From positions 100,236-164,235 of the forward strand of contig NZ_BAOP01000008.1 in NCBI RefSeq assembly GCF_000344135.1: a stretch of 64,000 nucleotides of DNA. Direction: 5' to 3'. Position 1 is the first letter of the stretch, and every line of letters begins with the position of its first letter. The stretch comes from Gordonia malaquae NBRC 108250 (GTDB taxonomy: Bacteria > Actinomycetota > Actinomycetes > Mycobacteriales > Mycobacteriaceae). The notes below the pieces were generated by a model. The model was not told the origin of the DNA. It searched no databases and saw nothing but the letters and a program-made list of their open reading frames with translations. This document shows, piece after piece, positions 16,572 to 25,012 of the stretch. Made by a program: the position numbers and the translations under genes.

Positions 16572-17362
16572 CTGAGATAGAGAGGCTGCGGTACGTCGTG
16601 ACCGTGGCCCGCGCGGGCGGAATCTCGGCGGCCGCACGAGCCCTCGGGGTGTCGCAGCCGACGGTCAGCCGTGCCGTGGCCGACGTGGAACGGGCCCTCG
16701 GGGCCCCGCTGTTCGACCGCCGGTCGACGGGTGCTCGACTCGTGCCTGGCGCAGCCGAACTCTTGGTCGGGATAGGGCGGATCGTCGACGGGTACGACGA
16801 ATTGTTCGGGACCGGCGGTTCGGACGGCCCTCTGACCATCGGATACGCGTGGGGTGGTCTGACGCCGAAGCTCGAACGAGCGCTCGACGCGGGGCCGTCG
16901 TACGAACTGCGGCATGCGGTTGATCCGGTCGGTGAACTGGTCCACGGCAGAGTCGACCGTGCCCTGATCCGGATTCCGTCGCCCGACGTGCCGGTGCCGG
17001 CGCACACGACGCTGCTCGTGGAGGAGTCGGAGCGTCGGGTTGTCCTGGTGAACGCCCGTCATCGTCTAGCCGACCGGGAGTCGGTGGCGTTGGCCGAACT
17101 GTGCGCGGACTCGACACCGGTTCTGAGCGAAGGGGCGGGGACCGTCCCGCATGATCTCTGGGGCGCGTTCGACGGTGAGCCCGTTGTGGTGCCCGATCCG
17201 CTGACCTGGCTGAATGCGATCGCGGCGGTATCGGACAGGTTCGGCGTCACGTCGGTCAGCACCGCCGAGTTCCACATTCATCCGCGGACCGTCTATCTGC
17301 AGTGTCCGGATCTTCCGCCAGTCACAGTTCGGCTGTTGGGGCCGGCGCCCCGGCTCCGGTGA
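16568..17362 (+). CDS. LysR family transcriptional regulator
   Basis: DNA-binding regulator of 264 residues. Residues 1-60 form the LysR winged helix-turn-helix (GGISAAARALGVSQPTVSRA, then LGAPLFDRR), followed by the effector domain. The C-terminal domain is somewhat shorter than the usual LysR total of about 300. The start ATG is supported by a -10-like hexamer 6 bases upstream. It is divergent from the EamA transporter and shares a palindromic operator with it, so it most likely controls that exporter. It ends 4 bases from the convergent HxlR gene. Confidence 0.88.
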   Translation: MAEIERLRYVVTVARAGGISAAARALGVSQPTVSRAVADVERALGAPLFDRRSTGARLVPGAAELLVGIGRIVDGYDELFGTGGSDGPLTIGYAWGGLTPKLERALDAGPSYELRHAVDPVGELVHGRVDRALIRIPSPDVPVPAHTTLLVEESERRVVLVNARHRLADRESVALAELCADSTPVLSEGAGTVPHDLWGAFDGEPVVVPDPLTWLNAIAAVSDRFGVTSVSTAEFHIHPRTVYLQCPDLPPVTVRLLGPAPRLR

Positions 17363-17366
17363 CCCA

Positions 17367-17834
17367 TCACTCGTGGATGCGGGCGCCGGGTCCCGGTTCG
17401 GCGTGAATGTCACGCCGGTTCTCGATCTGATGACCTGCTGCGCACCGCAGGTCAAGCGTGACGGGCGCACCGCAGTCGTCGTGGACCATGGTCAGCGCTG
17501 GTCCTGTCGGATCGGCGCGATGCGCGTCGCCCCAACTCAGCAGCGAGAGCAGGACCGGTTGAAGGTCGAATCCGGCCGGCGTCAGTCGGTACTCCTTGCG
17601 TCGCCGCGCACCTGTCTCCTGGTACTCGACTGCGTGGAGAACCTCGTTGTCGACGAGACGTCGGAGGCGGTCGGAGAGCACGGAGTCGGAGATGCCGGTG
17701 TGTGACTTGATCTGATCGAAGCGCCGCACACCGTTGAACACCTCGCGGAGGACGAGGACGCTCCACCGGTCACCGATCACGTCGAGGGTCCGCTGCACTG
17801 AGCAATTCCCCGGGTCGATGTCGAGCCACTTCAT
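17367..17834 (-). CDS. HxlR family transcriptional regulator
   Basis: Winged-helix regulator, 155 residues. The HxlR core is clear in residues 10-100: C at position 11 (NCSVQRTLDVIGDRWSVLVL), then GVRRFDQIKSHTGISDSVLSDRLRRL shortened here to its recognition helix, then YRLTPAGFDLQPVL. An additional C-terminal extension of about 50 residues includes two Cys (DDCGAP, LRCAAGH) that may bind metal or sense thiol stress. TAGGCT, a -10, ends 6 bases before the ATG, so it is likely leaderless. It is divergent from a PaaI-type thioesterase. Confidence 0.88.
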   Translation of the reverse strand: MKWLDIDPGNCSVQRTLDVIGDRWSVLVLREVFNGVRRFDQIKSHTGISDSVLSDRLRRLVDNEVLHAVEYQETGARRRKEYRLTPAGFDLQPVLLSLLSWGDAHRADPTGPALTMVHDDCGAPVTLDLRCAAGHQIENRRDIHAEPGPGARIHE

Positions 17835-17923
17835 TTGTCCAGCCTAGCTGACTTCGCTATTGACAGTCAGAGTTCTCTCGATCTAGCTTCGTAATCAGAA
17901 GTCAGATGTGAAGGAGAACCCCA

Positions 17924-18343
17924 ATGACTGACAATGCGATGCCAGACGTCGGCCTCGACGGTGCGAGCGAGTTCCTCCGAGCCGCGGGTCTGATACCGAC
18001 GCTGGTGACGGGAACTCGTGTGGAGGGATACGTCGATCTCGACGAACGCCATCACACGCCGTGGGGAGTGGTGCACGGCGGCGTGTACGCAACCTTCGTC
18101 GAAAGCGCGGGCAGTATCGGTGCGAGCGCCGCCGTCGCCGACCGCGGTCAGTTCGCCGTCGGCGTCCATAACGCCACCGACTTCCTCCGCCCGTCGACGG
18201 GAGGTCGCGCGACGGTGACCGCTGAGCCGATCCAACAGGGCCGGACCCAGCAACTGTGGCTCGTCGAAGTGGCGGATGAGGCGACGGGCAAGACTCTCGC
18301 CCGCGGGCAACTGCGGCTGCAGAACGTTCCTCTGCCCTCCTGA
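17924..18343 (+). CDS. PaaI-type hotdog-fold thioesterase
   Basis: Probable acyl-CoA thioesterase, 139 residues. The hotdog fold is visible as HHTPWGVVHGGVYATFVESAG near residues 42-62, which carries the HGG motif and the helix Glu of PaaI/4HBT enzymes, followed by FLRPSTGGRATVTAEP and the last strand. A GAAGGAG ribosome-binding site precedes the ATG by about 7 bases, unlike many neighbours. It is divergent from the HxlR regulator with TTGACA (17860-17865) as a -35 candidate in the shared region. It lies 19 bases upstream of the isochorismatase-like gene and may be cotranscribed with it. Confidence 0.85.
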   Translation: MTDNAMPDVGLDGASEFLRAAGLIPTLVTGTRVEGYVDLDERHHTPWGVVHGGVYATFVESAGSIGASAAVADRGQFAVGVHNATDFLRPSTGGRATVTAEPIQQGRTQQLWLVEVADEATGKTLARGQLRLQNVPLPS

Positions 18344-18362
18344 CATGAGCCATGATCGGGGT

Positions 18363-19028
18363 ATGTATCTCGATCCCGATTGGGCGACCTCCGCCCTGCT
18401 GATCATCGATGTCCAGAACGACTTCGCAAGTGGGCCGAGTGCGGTCGCTGGGACGGCTGATCGAATTCCGGGACTCGCTCGCCTCGCGACTTCGTTCCGA
18501 GCAGTGGGCAGGCCGATCGTGCACGTGGTCCGGTCATACCGGGCGGGGGAATCGGATGTCGACCTCGTACGACGAGCGGCGATCGAGTCGGGCGACGCGG
18601 TCGTCCAGCCCGGGACGACGGGCGCGGACATCCCTGCCGCGCTGCTGCCTCACGATCTGACGCTCGATTGGAACCTGCTGCGGAGCGGCGAAATCCAGCT
18701 GATCGGCCCCGACGAGTCGGTGATGTACAAGCCGCGCTGGTCGGCGTTTCACCGGACGCCGCTGGACCGCAGGCTTCGCGACCTGGGGATCGACACCGTC
18801 GTCGTGGCCGGGTGCAATCTCCCGAACTGTCCGCGCGCGACGCTGTTCGACGCTTCGGAACGTGACTACCGGACCGTTCTAGTCGTTGACGCGACGTCGC
18901 AGACCACGCCGGAACGACTCGCCGATCTGGAGTTGATCGGTGTTCGTCTTCGGACGGTCGACGACGCCGTCGCCGAGTTGAGCGTGATCCCACCTGCTCC
19001 GGGCGCTCATCGATGTGAAGAGGAGTGA
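18363..19028 (+). CDS. Isochorismatase-like cysteine hydrolase
   Basis: Member of the isochorismatase/nicotinamidase-like hydrolase fold, 221 residues. The first Asp of the triad is in LLIIDVQNDF (about residue 17), the Lys is in YKPRWSAF, and the nucleophile Cys is in VVVAGCNLPNCPRATLFDA. Substrate unknown; related proteins hydrolyse amides or vinyl ethers. The start is uncertain: the ATG at 18363 has CATGAT 6 bases upstream; an ATG at 18345 would add 6 residues. It ends 13 bases before the dehydrogenase start, suggesting an operon. Confidence 0.82.
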   Translation: MYLDPDWATSALLIIDVQNDFASGPSAVAGTADRIPGLARLATSFRAVGRPIVHVVRSYRAGESDVDLVRRAAIESGDAVVQPGTTGADIPAALLPHDLTLDWNLLRSGEIQLIGPDESVMYKPRWSAFHRTPLDRRLRDLGIDTVVVAGCNLPNCPRATLFDASERDYRTVLVVDATSQTTPERLADLELIGVRLRTVDDAVAELSVIPPAPGAHRCEEE

Positions 19029-19041
19029 TACAGATGAACGC

Positions 19042-19953
19042 ATGAGCTCATTGCGCGTCGCCGTCGAACCGGAACACGACCCTCACGTGGTGGGAGCGGT
19101 CAGCGACGCGGGAGCGGAACTCGTCCCGCTGGACCACGCTCAGATCCTGGTGTGGCTGGGAGGGCCAGACGGCTTTCCCGAACTGCCGGACTCCGTCGAG
19201 TGGGTCGCACTCAGTACCGCCGGCATCGAACGGTTCGTCGACGCAGGCGTGCTCGACGATCGTCGCGTGTGGACCAATGCGTCCGGTTTCTACGCACAGG
19301 GATGCGCCGAACACGCGCTTGCGCTCCTGCTTGCGGGAACACGCCAGGTAGTCGCATCTGCGCGGAGCCGCTGGGCGAAGGACACCGTCGATCCCGCAGT
19401 GCGCACGCTGCGCGGTGCGACGGTCGTGATCCTCGGTGCGGGCGGGATCGGCCGAGCGCTCACTCCGATGCTGGCTGCGTGCGGGGCCTCGGTGATCGCC
19501 GTCAACAGATCGGGCCGACAAGTCGACGGGGCCGACCTCACGTTGCCTGCATCGAAGACCGATGAGGCGTTGACGCTCGCCGACCACGTGGTGTTGGCGG
19601 CACCCGACACCGCGGAGACGCGGCACGTGATCAACGACCGGACTCTCGCTCTCCTCAAGCCCCATTCGTGGGTGGTGAACGTCGCCCGCGGGCCATTGAT
19701 CGACCAGGAAGCGCTGTACCGGGCGCTGGTCGGTGGCGTGATCGCAGGCGCGGGTCTCGACGTCACAGACCCGGAACCGCCGTCGCTCGACGATCCACTG
19801 TTCAGCTTGGACAACGTGGTGATCACGCCGCACGTCGCGAACCCGGCCGGGCGTCTGACAACCGAGATGGCGCCGTTTCTGGCCGAGAACCTCCGACGCT
19901 TCGCCGCGGGTGACGACCTGATCTCGCAGGTCGAGGTCGGACGCGGCTACTGA
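19042..19953 (+). CDS. D-isomer-specific 2-hydroxyacid dehydrogenase
   Basis: NAD(P)-dependent oxidoreductase, 303 residues, slightly short for the family. The Rossmann motif GAGGIGRAL sits near residue 135. The catalytic Arg is in VNVARGPLIDQEAL, the Glu in DVTDPEPPS, and the His in VITPHVANPAG, so the active site looks complete. Substrate could be glyoxylate, hydroxypyruvate or another 2-keto acid. The ATG start is one of two options; a GTG at 19015 lies inside the preceding gene. It converges with the GlxA gene, overlapping it by 7 bases. Confidence 0.85.
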   Translation: MSSLRVAVEPEHDPHVVGAVSDAGAELVPLDHAQILVWLGGPDGFPELPDSVEWVALSTAGIERFVDAGVLDDRRVWTNASGFYAQGCAEHALALLLAGTRQVVASARSRWAKDTVDPAVRTLRGATVVILGAGGIGRALTPMLAACGASVIAVNRSGRQVDGADLTLPASKTDEALTLADHVVLAAPDTAETRHVINDRTLALLKPHSWVVNVARGPLIDQEALYRALVGGVIAGAGLDVTDPEPPSLDDPLFSLDNVVITPHVANPAGRLTTEMAPFLAENLRRFAAGDDLISQVEVGRGY

Positions 19954-20903
19954 GCCTGAAACGCCCGTCGGTACATGGCGGGCGGCATCCCGGTGTCACG
20001 ACGCAGGTGGACGCGGAGGCTCGCCGAGCTGCCGAGCCCCGATCGTTCGGCGACTGCGTCGATCGAGAGGTCGCTGCGTTCGAGCAACTCGCGCGCGTGG
20101 TCGAGTCGCAGTCGTTGCACCCAGACTCCCGGCGTCTGGCCGGTCTCTTCGCGGAACCGCCGATTGAACGTGCGAACGCTCATCTCCGATTGCCGCGCCA
20201 GACGGTCGACAGACAAGTTCTCCGCCGGATTCTCGGTCGCCCACCGTCTCGCCGCGGCGGTGCTTCCTTCGCCCCGTGCGGGCACGGGGCGGTCGACGAA
20301 CTGCGGATGAGTCCCTTCGCGGGCGGGCGGCAGAACGCAGTACCTGGCGACGCGGGCCGCGGCGGCGGTGCCGTGGTCACCACGGATGATGTGCAGGCAC
20401 AGGTCGATACCCGATGCGACTCCGGCCGAGGTGAGGATGTCGCCGTCGTCGACGTACAGGACGTGATCTATCAGCGTGACCGTCGGATGCAGCCGATGTA
20501 GATCGGCGCCTGCCTGCCAATGTGTGGTGACGGGACGGCCGTCGAGCAGTCCTGCGGCCGCGAGGATGAAGGCACCGGTGCAGATCGACACCAGTCGGGT
20601 GCTCGGCCGTATCAGGGTGAGGGCCTCGCGCAGATCGTCTGGCAGTTCACCTGACGCACGTGCGGGTGGGCACTTCGTCCCGGGGATCACCACGGTGTCG
20701 GCGCGGGCGAGAACCGACGCGTCCGACTCCGGTGCGATCGCGTAGCCGTTCGTCGACTGGACCGGGTCTCCGCTGACACTGCAGGTGACAACCTCGTACA
20801 GCGGATTCCCGTCCTCGTCGTCGGCCTTGCCGAAACAGGTGGGTGCGATGGTCGCGTCGAATCCGATGACGGGTTCGACGAGCAGAACGGCAACGGTGTG
20901 CAT
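19947..20903 (-). CDS. GlxA family regulator (DJ-1/PfpI domain plus AraC helix-turn-helix)
   Basis: Transcription activator of 318 residues. The N-terminal domain (about 1-190) is DJ-1/PfpI-like, with the nucleophile-elbow sequence SICTGAFILAAAGLLDG. The C-terminal AraC domain (about 215-318) contains LSVDRLARQSEMSVRTFNRRF and the second helix-turn-helix SIDAVAERSGLGSSASLR. I prefer the ATG at 20903 (MHTVAVLL) over one at 20933, because two inverted repeats then fall upstream of the gene rather than in it; this is not certain. It is divergent from an OxlT-like MFS transporter, its likely target. Confidence 0.85.
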   Translation of the reverse strand: MHTVAVLLVEPVIGFDATIAPTCFGKADDEDGNPLYEVVTCSVSGDPVQSTNGYAIAPESDASVLARADTVVIPGTKCPPARASGELPDDLREALTLIRPSTRLVSICTGAFILAAAGLLDGRPVTTHWQAGADLHRLHPTVTLIDHVLYVDDGDILTSAGVASGIDLCLHIIRGDHGTAAAARVARYCVLPPAREGTHPQFVDRPVPARGEGSTAAARRWATENPAENLSVDRLARQSEMSVRTFNRRFREETGQTPGVWVQRLRLDHARELLERSDLSIDAVAERSGLGSSASLRVHLRRDTGMPPAMYRRAFQAQ

Positions 20904-20937
20904 GGCATTATTCTGCCATTCATTGGCATTCATGCCA
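20903..20937. promoter_or_regulatory. Two adjacent TGGCA/TGCCA palindromes between glxA-like gene and MFS gene
   Basis: TGGCA-N6-TGCCA (20903-20918) is followed 5 bases later by the perfect TGGCAT-TC-ATGCCA (20924-20937). The repeated half-sites look like tandem operators for a dimeric regulator, positioned in the divergent region of the GlxA-type regulator and the MFS transporter. The first site touches the proposed regulator start codon. Autoregulation is inference. Confidence 0.5.
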
Positions 20938-20974
20938 CTGGTTCTGCGCCTGGACGCCGGGCATTCTGATTCAC

Positions 20975-22252
20975 GTGAAACTTCGCATCCACTACGCCTG
21001 GGTGATCGCGGGCGTGGCTTTCCTGACGATTCTCGGGGCGGCAGGCTTCCGGTCGGTCCCCGGCGTCCTGATGGATCCGCTGCACCACGAGTTCGGGTGG
21101 TCGCACGGCACCATCGGTGCTGCGATGAGCGTCAACATGGCGCTCTACGGGCTCACCGCACCGTTCGCCGCCGCGCTCATGGACAAGTTCGGAATCCGAC
21201 CGGTGGTGACGGCGGCGCTGGCTCTGATCGCCGCGGGCACGGGACTCGCGGTTGTCATGACGGCTAGTTGGCAGCTCGTGCTGCTGTGGGGTGTGCTCGT
21301 CGGGCTGGGCACCGGCGCGCTCTCGACCGCGTTCGTCGCGACGATCGCCACCCGCTGGTTCGTCCAGCGGCGAGGGCTCGTGACCGGAGTGTTGACCGCG
21401 GCCTCGGCCACCGGACAACTGATCTTCCTGCCGATCGTGGCGGCGCTGGCCGACGCGCACGGCTGGCGAACGTCGGTTCTGGTTGTCACCGCCGTCGCTC
21501 TCGCGGTGGTGCCGGTCGCCGGTCTGCTGCTGCGGTCGTGGCCGTCGGACATGGGAATGGCTGCGTTCGGGTCGACGGAGGTCACGGCACCGGTTCGGGA
21601 AGACCGCGGGATGGCGCGTGCGGCACTCAGCGGACTCGCGCTCGGCGCACGACGACCCGTGTTCTGGCTGCTCGCGGCCAGCTTCGCGATCTGCGGAGCG
21701 ACGACCAACGGACTCCTGCAGACGCACTTCATCCCGGCGGCGGGCGACCACGGCATGCCCGCGACGACGGCGGCGTCGCTGCTGGCGCTCGTCGGAGTCT
21801 TCGACGTGGTCGGAACCATCGCGTCGGGATGGCTCACCGATCGTGTCGACCCGCGGATCCTGCTGGTGATCTATTACCTTGGACGGGGCATCGCGCTGGC
21901 CGGACTTCCATCGATCCTCGGGGCGACGGCAACTCCGAGCGTCTGGGTGTTCATCCTGTTCTACGGGCTGGACTGGGTGGCGACCGTGCCGCCGACGATG
22001 GCGTTGGCTCGCGAGCAGTTCGGCGACGCGACCCCTGTCGTCTTCGGGTGGATCTTCGCTGCTCATCAGCTCGGAGCGGCCGTCGCGGCGTTCGGCGCCG
22101 GAGCGATCCGTGATGCGTCCGGCGGCTACGATCCGGCGTTCTACACCGCGGCGGTCCTGTGTGTCGTCGCCGGATTCTTGTGCTGGGCGGTGCCGCGTCA
22201 GTGCGTGATGCGGGAAGAGAGCTCGGCCCGGACTCCGTCGCCGATCGGCTGA
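20975..22252 (+). CDS. MFS transporter, OxlT/monocarboxylate type
   Basis: Inner-membrane transporter with 12 hydrophobic segments, 425 residues, beginning at GTG (VKLRIHYAWVIAGVAF). The start resembles OxlT-like and MCT-like MFS proteins: YAWVI, then a first loop with LHHEFGWSHGTIGAAMSVN, and later TRWFVQRRGLVTGVL, which is typical of that group. Likely substrates are organic anions. A near-consensus -10 (CATTCT) lies 7 bases upstream of the GTG. It is divergent from the GlxA-type regulator, and its 3' end overlaps the FUSC gene by 55 bases tail to tail. Confidence 0.85.
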   Translation: MKLRIHYAWVIAGVAFLTILGAAGFRSVPGVLMDPLHHEFGWSHGTIGAAMSVNMALYGLTAPFAAALMDKFGIRPVVTAALALIAAGTGLAVVMTASWQLVLLWGVLVGLGTGALSTAFVATIATRWFVQRRGLVTGVLTAASATGQLIFLPIVAALADAHGWRTSVLVVTAVALAVVPVAGLLLRSWPSDMGMAAFGSTEVTAPVREDRGMARAALSGLALGARRPVFWLLAASFAICGATTNGLLQTHFIPAAGDHGMPATTAASLLALVGVFDVVGTIASGWLTDRVDPRILLVIYYLGRGIALAGLPSILGATATPSVWVFILFYGLDWVATVPPTMALAREQFGDATPVVFGWIFAAHQLGAAVAAFGAGAIRDASGGYDPAFYTAAVLCVVAGFLCWAVPRQCVMREESSARTPSPIG

Positions 22253-23802
22253 CCCAGCGGCGTCCGCCAACACGCGCCCAGCACGTCGTAGCCGACGGCC
22301 GCGATACGCGTGTGCTCGGGCCATTGCTCACGAGCCCACGCGGGCTCGTCACATGCGCTGTCGGTGGCGGCGAGTTCAGCCTCGACGAGCTGCCACTGCA
22401 GGTCGCGGCGGTTCTGTCGCATGCCGTCTGCGTCGACGGGCGACGTCGCGCCGTCGGTGAGCACTCGGGTGCCCGCGTGTAGAACGGCTGAGTCGGCACT
22501 GTGCAGTGTCCGCCGGTGGATGCGGGGCAATAGCAGCCAGACGGCGGCGATCGCCACGGCCACGCCGAGAACGGTCTCGCCGATCCGCTCGCCTATCTGT
22601 ACTGGCAGGGGCGTGCTCGGACCGCCCATGAGCAGCGCCAACGGGGTGATGAACAGGACAGCGACGGCGTAATTCGTCGCGACCGTCAACTCGATCAGCA
22701 CGTTGAGGATCGCGAGGACGACGATCAGCGGACCAACGTGCAGGTCGAGTACGTGGAGGATCGCGTACAGGGCGACGCCCGCCACTGTGCCGAGCACACG
22801 CTGAGCGCCGCGGATGGAACCGTGCACGCGATCGGGGCCGAGTTGCAGAACGAGCACGGCGCCGAGGATCGCCCAATCGGGTCGACCGAGTCCGGAGAGC
22901 ACGGCGATCGACCCCGCGAGTGCTGCGGCGACTGCCGCACGGAACGCCGACACCGCGGCGTGGCTGTCGAGTCGCGCGGCGAACGCCAGGCGGCGGGCGA
23001 CGCTCGGCCGGGGGAGCGGGGCGACAAAGCTGCTGACCTGCGCGTCGTGGACCTTCTGATGCGCCGCCCACAAGCGTTGCGCGAGCTCGCTGTCGGTGGC
23101 GGCCGCATCGTGCAGGACCGTCCACGCGTTCAAGGTCGAGAGTGCAACGCCGTGTCGCGCCGCGGGATCGGCGCCCGAGTTCGATGCGAGGTAACTTTCG
23201 GCCGCCTCCAGCGCCGCAGTCGTCGCGGCCGTCTCCGGTCCACGCGGGTGCGACAGCACGGGCGCCATTCCCACGACCAGCGAGGCCAGGGCCCCCGCCG
23301 CACTGAACATCACCAGATGACCGACGTCGACGCCGTGACGAGTGACGAGTTGGGAGACCCCCGCGACGAGGACGAAGAAGAACGGTCCGGGAGGACCGAG
23401 GCGCAGCGCGTTTCCTGCGAACACACTGATGCCCGCGCACACGGCGAGGGCGCCGACAACACCCAGGTCCACCACGGTCGAGGCGTCCGGGCCTGCGAGC
23501 GAACCGAGAGCGCCGAAGAGCGCGGCCATCGCCGTCAGCAGCACCCCGGCGGTCAGGATCACTCGCCATCGGACCAGATACGCACGCCGCTCCCCATACA
23601 GGACGGCGAACGCGCCCATGGCGGCGAGGAGCGAGCCTGTGCCGAAACCGCAGAGGGCGAGGATCGTTGCGGGCAGCGCGAGCGACAGGCCGGCCCGAGC
23701 GGCGGGCGCCCATCGTCCGCGTGCAGACGGCCGGCGCAGGAGCACACCTCGAATCGCGGGCCGCTGTGGCGGGAGCGGATCCGAAGTCTGCCCGGTGGTC
23801 AC
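22198..23802 (-). CDS. FUSC family membrane protein
   Basis: Fusaric-acid-resistance/aromatic-acid-exporter-like protein, 534 residues. It has two blocks of about six hydrophobic helices (roughly 30-180 and 320-460) separated by a soluble region of about 130 residues, the normal FUSC layout. The second block includes GAVLVLQLGPDRVHGSIRG, matching the FUSC_2 signature region. I use the GTG whose first bases overlap the stop of the upstream gene (GTGA); the frame is open further but is Arg-rich noise there. Translation is therefore coupled to the DUF5997 gene. Substrate unknown. Confidence 0.82.
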   Translation of the reverse strand: MTTGQTSDPLPPQRPAIRGVLLRRPSARGRWAPAARAGLSLALPATILALCGFGTGSLLAAMGAFAVLYGERRAYLVRWRVILTAGVLLTAMAALFGALGSLAGPDASTVVDLGVVGALAVCAGISVFAGNALRLGPPGPFFFVLVAGVSQLVTRHGVDVGHLVMFSAAGALASLVVGMAPVLSHPRGPETAATTAALEAAESYLASNSGADPAARHGVALSTLNAWTVLHDAAATDSELAQRLWAAHQKVHDAQVSSFVAPLPRPSVARRLAFAARLDSHAAVSAFRAAVAAALAGSIAVLSGLGRPDWAILGAVLVLQLGPDRVHGSIRGAQRVLGTVAGVALYAILHVLDLHVGPLIVVLAILNVLIELTVATNYAVAVLFITPLALLMGGPSTPLPVQIGERIGETVLGVAVAIAAVWLLLPRIHRRTLHSADSAVLHAGTRVLTDGATSPVDADGMRQNRRDLQWQLVEAELAATDSACDEPAWAREQWPEHTRIAAVGYDVLGACWRTPLGQPIGDGVRAELSSRITH

Positions 23803-24233
23803 TCGGCCGGATCTGCCTCGACGTCGGATTCGGCGGCTGCCTCCGCCTCGGCCTGCTCCCGAGCTCGACGGCGATCGCCGTGCAGCGACCGCACACGGCG
23901 CTCTTCGCGCAATACCTCGACGTGCAGGGCGCGTTCTGCGGCCAGCCACTCCGGCATCTCTTCGAGCAAGGCGTTGATCTGCTCAGTCGTCAGTGCTTCA
24001 GTGATCTCGCCGCGGACGAGTGCCGAATTCGAGATGCCGAGCTTGCCCGCCACCAGGTTCTTCGGATGCGGTCCATTGGCCCGCAGGTCACGGAGCCACT
24101 GCGGCGGATCGGCCTGCAGGGCTTCGAGTGCGGTGCGGGTGATCAGGCCTTCGCGGAACTCTGCGGGGGTCGCCGGCAGGTAGACGTCCAACTTCTTGGC
24201 GGCGGTGGCCGGTTTCATCGACTGCGAGCTCAT
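23799..24233 (-). CDS. DUF5997 family protein
   Basis: This 144-residue protein carries the conserved DUF5997 opening (KPATAAKKLDVYLPATPAEF). A middle segment KNLVAGKLGISNSALVRG reads like a helix-turn-helix, followed by ALTTEQINALLEEMPEWL. The C-terminus is charged and Ala/Glu-rich. In other actinobacteria this family is found beside a stand-alone LysR substrate-binding-domain protein, as it is here (divergent, 32 bases between starts). TACCCT lies 6 bases upstream of the ATG, so the message is likely leaderless. Function is not established. Confidence 0.8.
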   Translation of the reverse strand: MSSQSMKPATAAKKLDVYLPATPAEFREGLITRTALEALQADPPQWLRDLRANGPHPKNLVAGKLGISNSALVRGEITEALTTEQINALLEEMPEWLAAERALHVEVLREERRVRSLHGDRRRAREQAEAEAAAESDVEADPAE

Positions 24234-24239
24234 GAGTCC

Positions 24240-24259
24240 AGGGTATCGGGCGGTAGCCT
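24240..24259. promoter_or_regulatory. Back-to-back -10 elements of a divergent leaderless pair
   Basis: The 32-base gap between two divergent start codons holds TACCCT on the minus strand (24240-24245 as AGGGTA), six bases from the ATG of the DUF5997 gene. It also holds TAGCCT on the plus strand (24254-24259), six bases from the GTG of the LysR-substrate-domain gene. Only 8 bases separate the two -10s, so the two polymerase footprints must overlap and the genes probably compete for transcription. Confidence 0.6.
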
Positions 24260-24265
24260 CGAACC

Positions 24266-25012
24266 GTGACCTCGCCCGAAACGCCGCGCCGCTTCACTCT
24301 CGGGTACGTGCCCGGCGTCACCCCGGCCAAGTGGGTGAGGATCTGGAAAGAGCGGCTTCCGCAAGTGCCGCTCGACCTCGTCGCCCTCGACGTCGCCGAC
24401 ACCGCTGGAGCGGTCGCCTCCGACGACGCGGACGTCACGATCACGCGCTTGCCCGATGCTCTCGCACACGGCGATCCCGGCCCCCACCACACGATCTCGC
24501 TGTACGAGGAGACCACTGTCGTGGTGCTGCCGAGGGACCACGGCCTCACCGCGGGTGACGAGTTGACGTTCGCGGACGTCGCGGACGAGCCGTTCCTGTG
24601 GCCGCTCGACGAGCCGCTTGTGGTGCCCGACCGTCCGGGTGCGGCTGTCGAACATCGACCCGACACGGTGGCCGACGCGATCGAGCTCGTCGCCGCCGGA
24701 ATCGGACTCCTGTTGGTCCCGCAGTCGTTGGCGCGACTGCATCACCGCAAAGACCTCGTCTACCGGCCGGTGACGGATGCACCGACGAGCACTGTCGGTC
24801 TCCTCTGGTCGGCACCGACGTCTGAGCTGTGTGACGAGTTCATCGGCATCGTCCGGGGCCGCAAGGCCACGTCGTCGCGTGGGGGCTCCGAACCCGCTCC
24901 GAAACGGTCGGCCAAGGAGAAGGCCGCAGCCAAGCGCGCAAACCGCGAAGCCGCGGGGAAGATCCCGGGCAAGGGGAAGAGCGCAGGCCGCCGTCGTCGG
25001 CCGTCACGCTGA
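24266..25012 (+). CDS. LysR substrate-binding-domain protein lacking a DNA-binding domain
   Basis: This 248-residue protein aligns in pattern with the effector domain of LysR regulators from its first residues (LGYVPGVTPAKWVRIW, VTITRLPDALAHGD, GIGLLLVPQSLARL), but there is no N-terminal helix-turn-helix. The last 50 residues form a Lys/Arg/Ala-rich basic tail (including KRSAKEKAAAKRANREAAGK) that could bind nucleic acid. It is divergent from DUF5997, whose middle looks like a helix-turn-helix, so the two might form a split regulator; that is inference. It ends one base before the convergent methyltransferase gene. Confidence 0.8.
   Translation: MTSPETPRRFTLGYVPGVTPAKWVRIWKERLPQVPLDLVALDVADTAGAVASDDADVTITRLPDALAHGDPGPHHTISLYEETTVVVLPRDHGLTAGDELTFADVADEPFLWPLDEPLVVPDRPGAAVEHRPDTVADAIELVAAGIGLLLVPQSLARLHHRKDLVYRPVTDAPTSTVGLLWSAPTSELCDEFIGIVRGRKATSSRGGSEPAPKRSAKEKAAAKRANREAAGKIPGKGKSAGRRRRPSR

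Noticed and set aside
18345..18363. The earlier ATG for the isochorismatase-like gene
   Set aside because: It lies directly after the thioesterase stop without any ribosome-binding site or -10 at suitable distance; kept only as an alternative.
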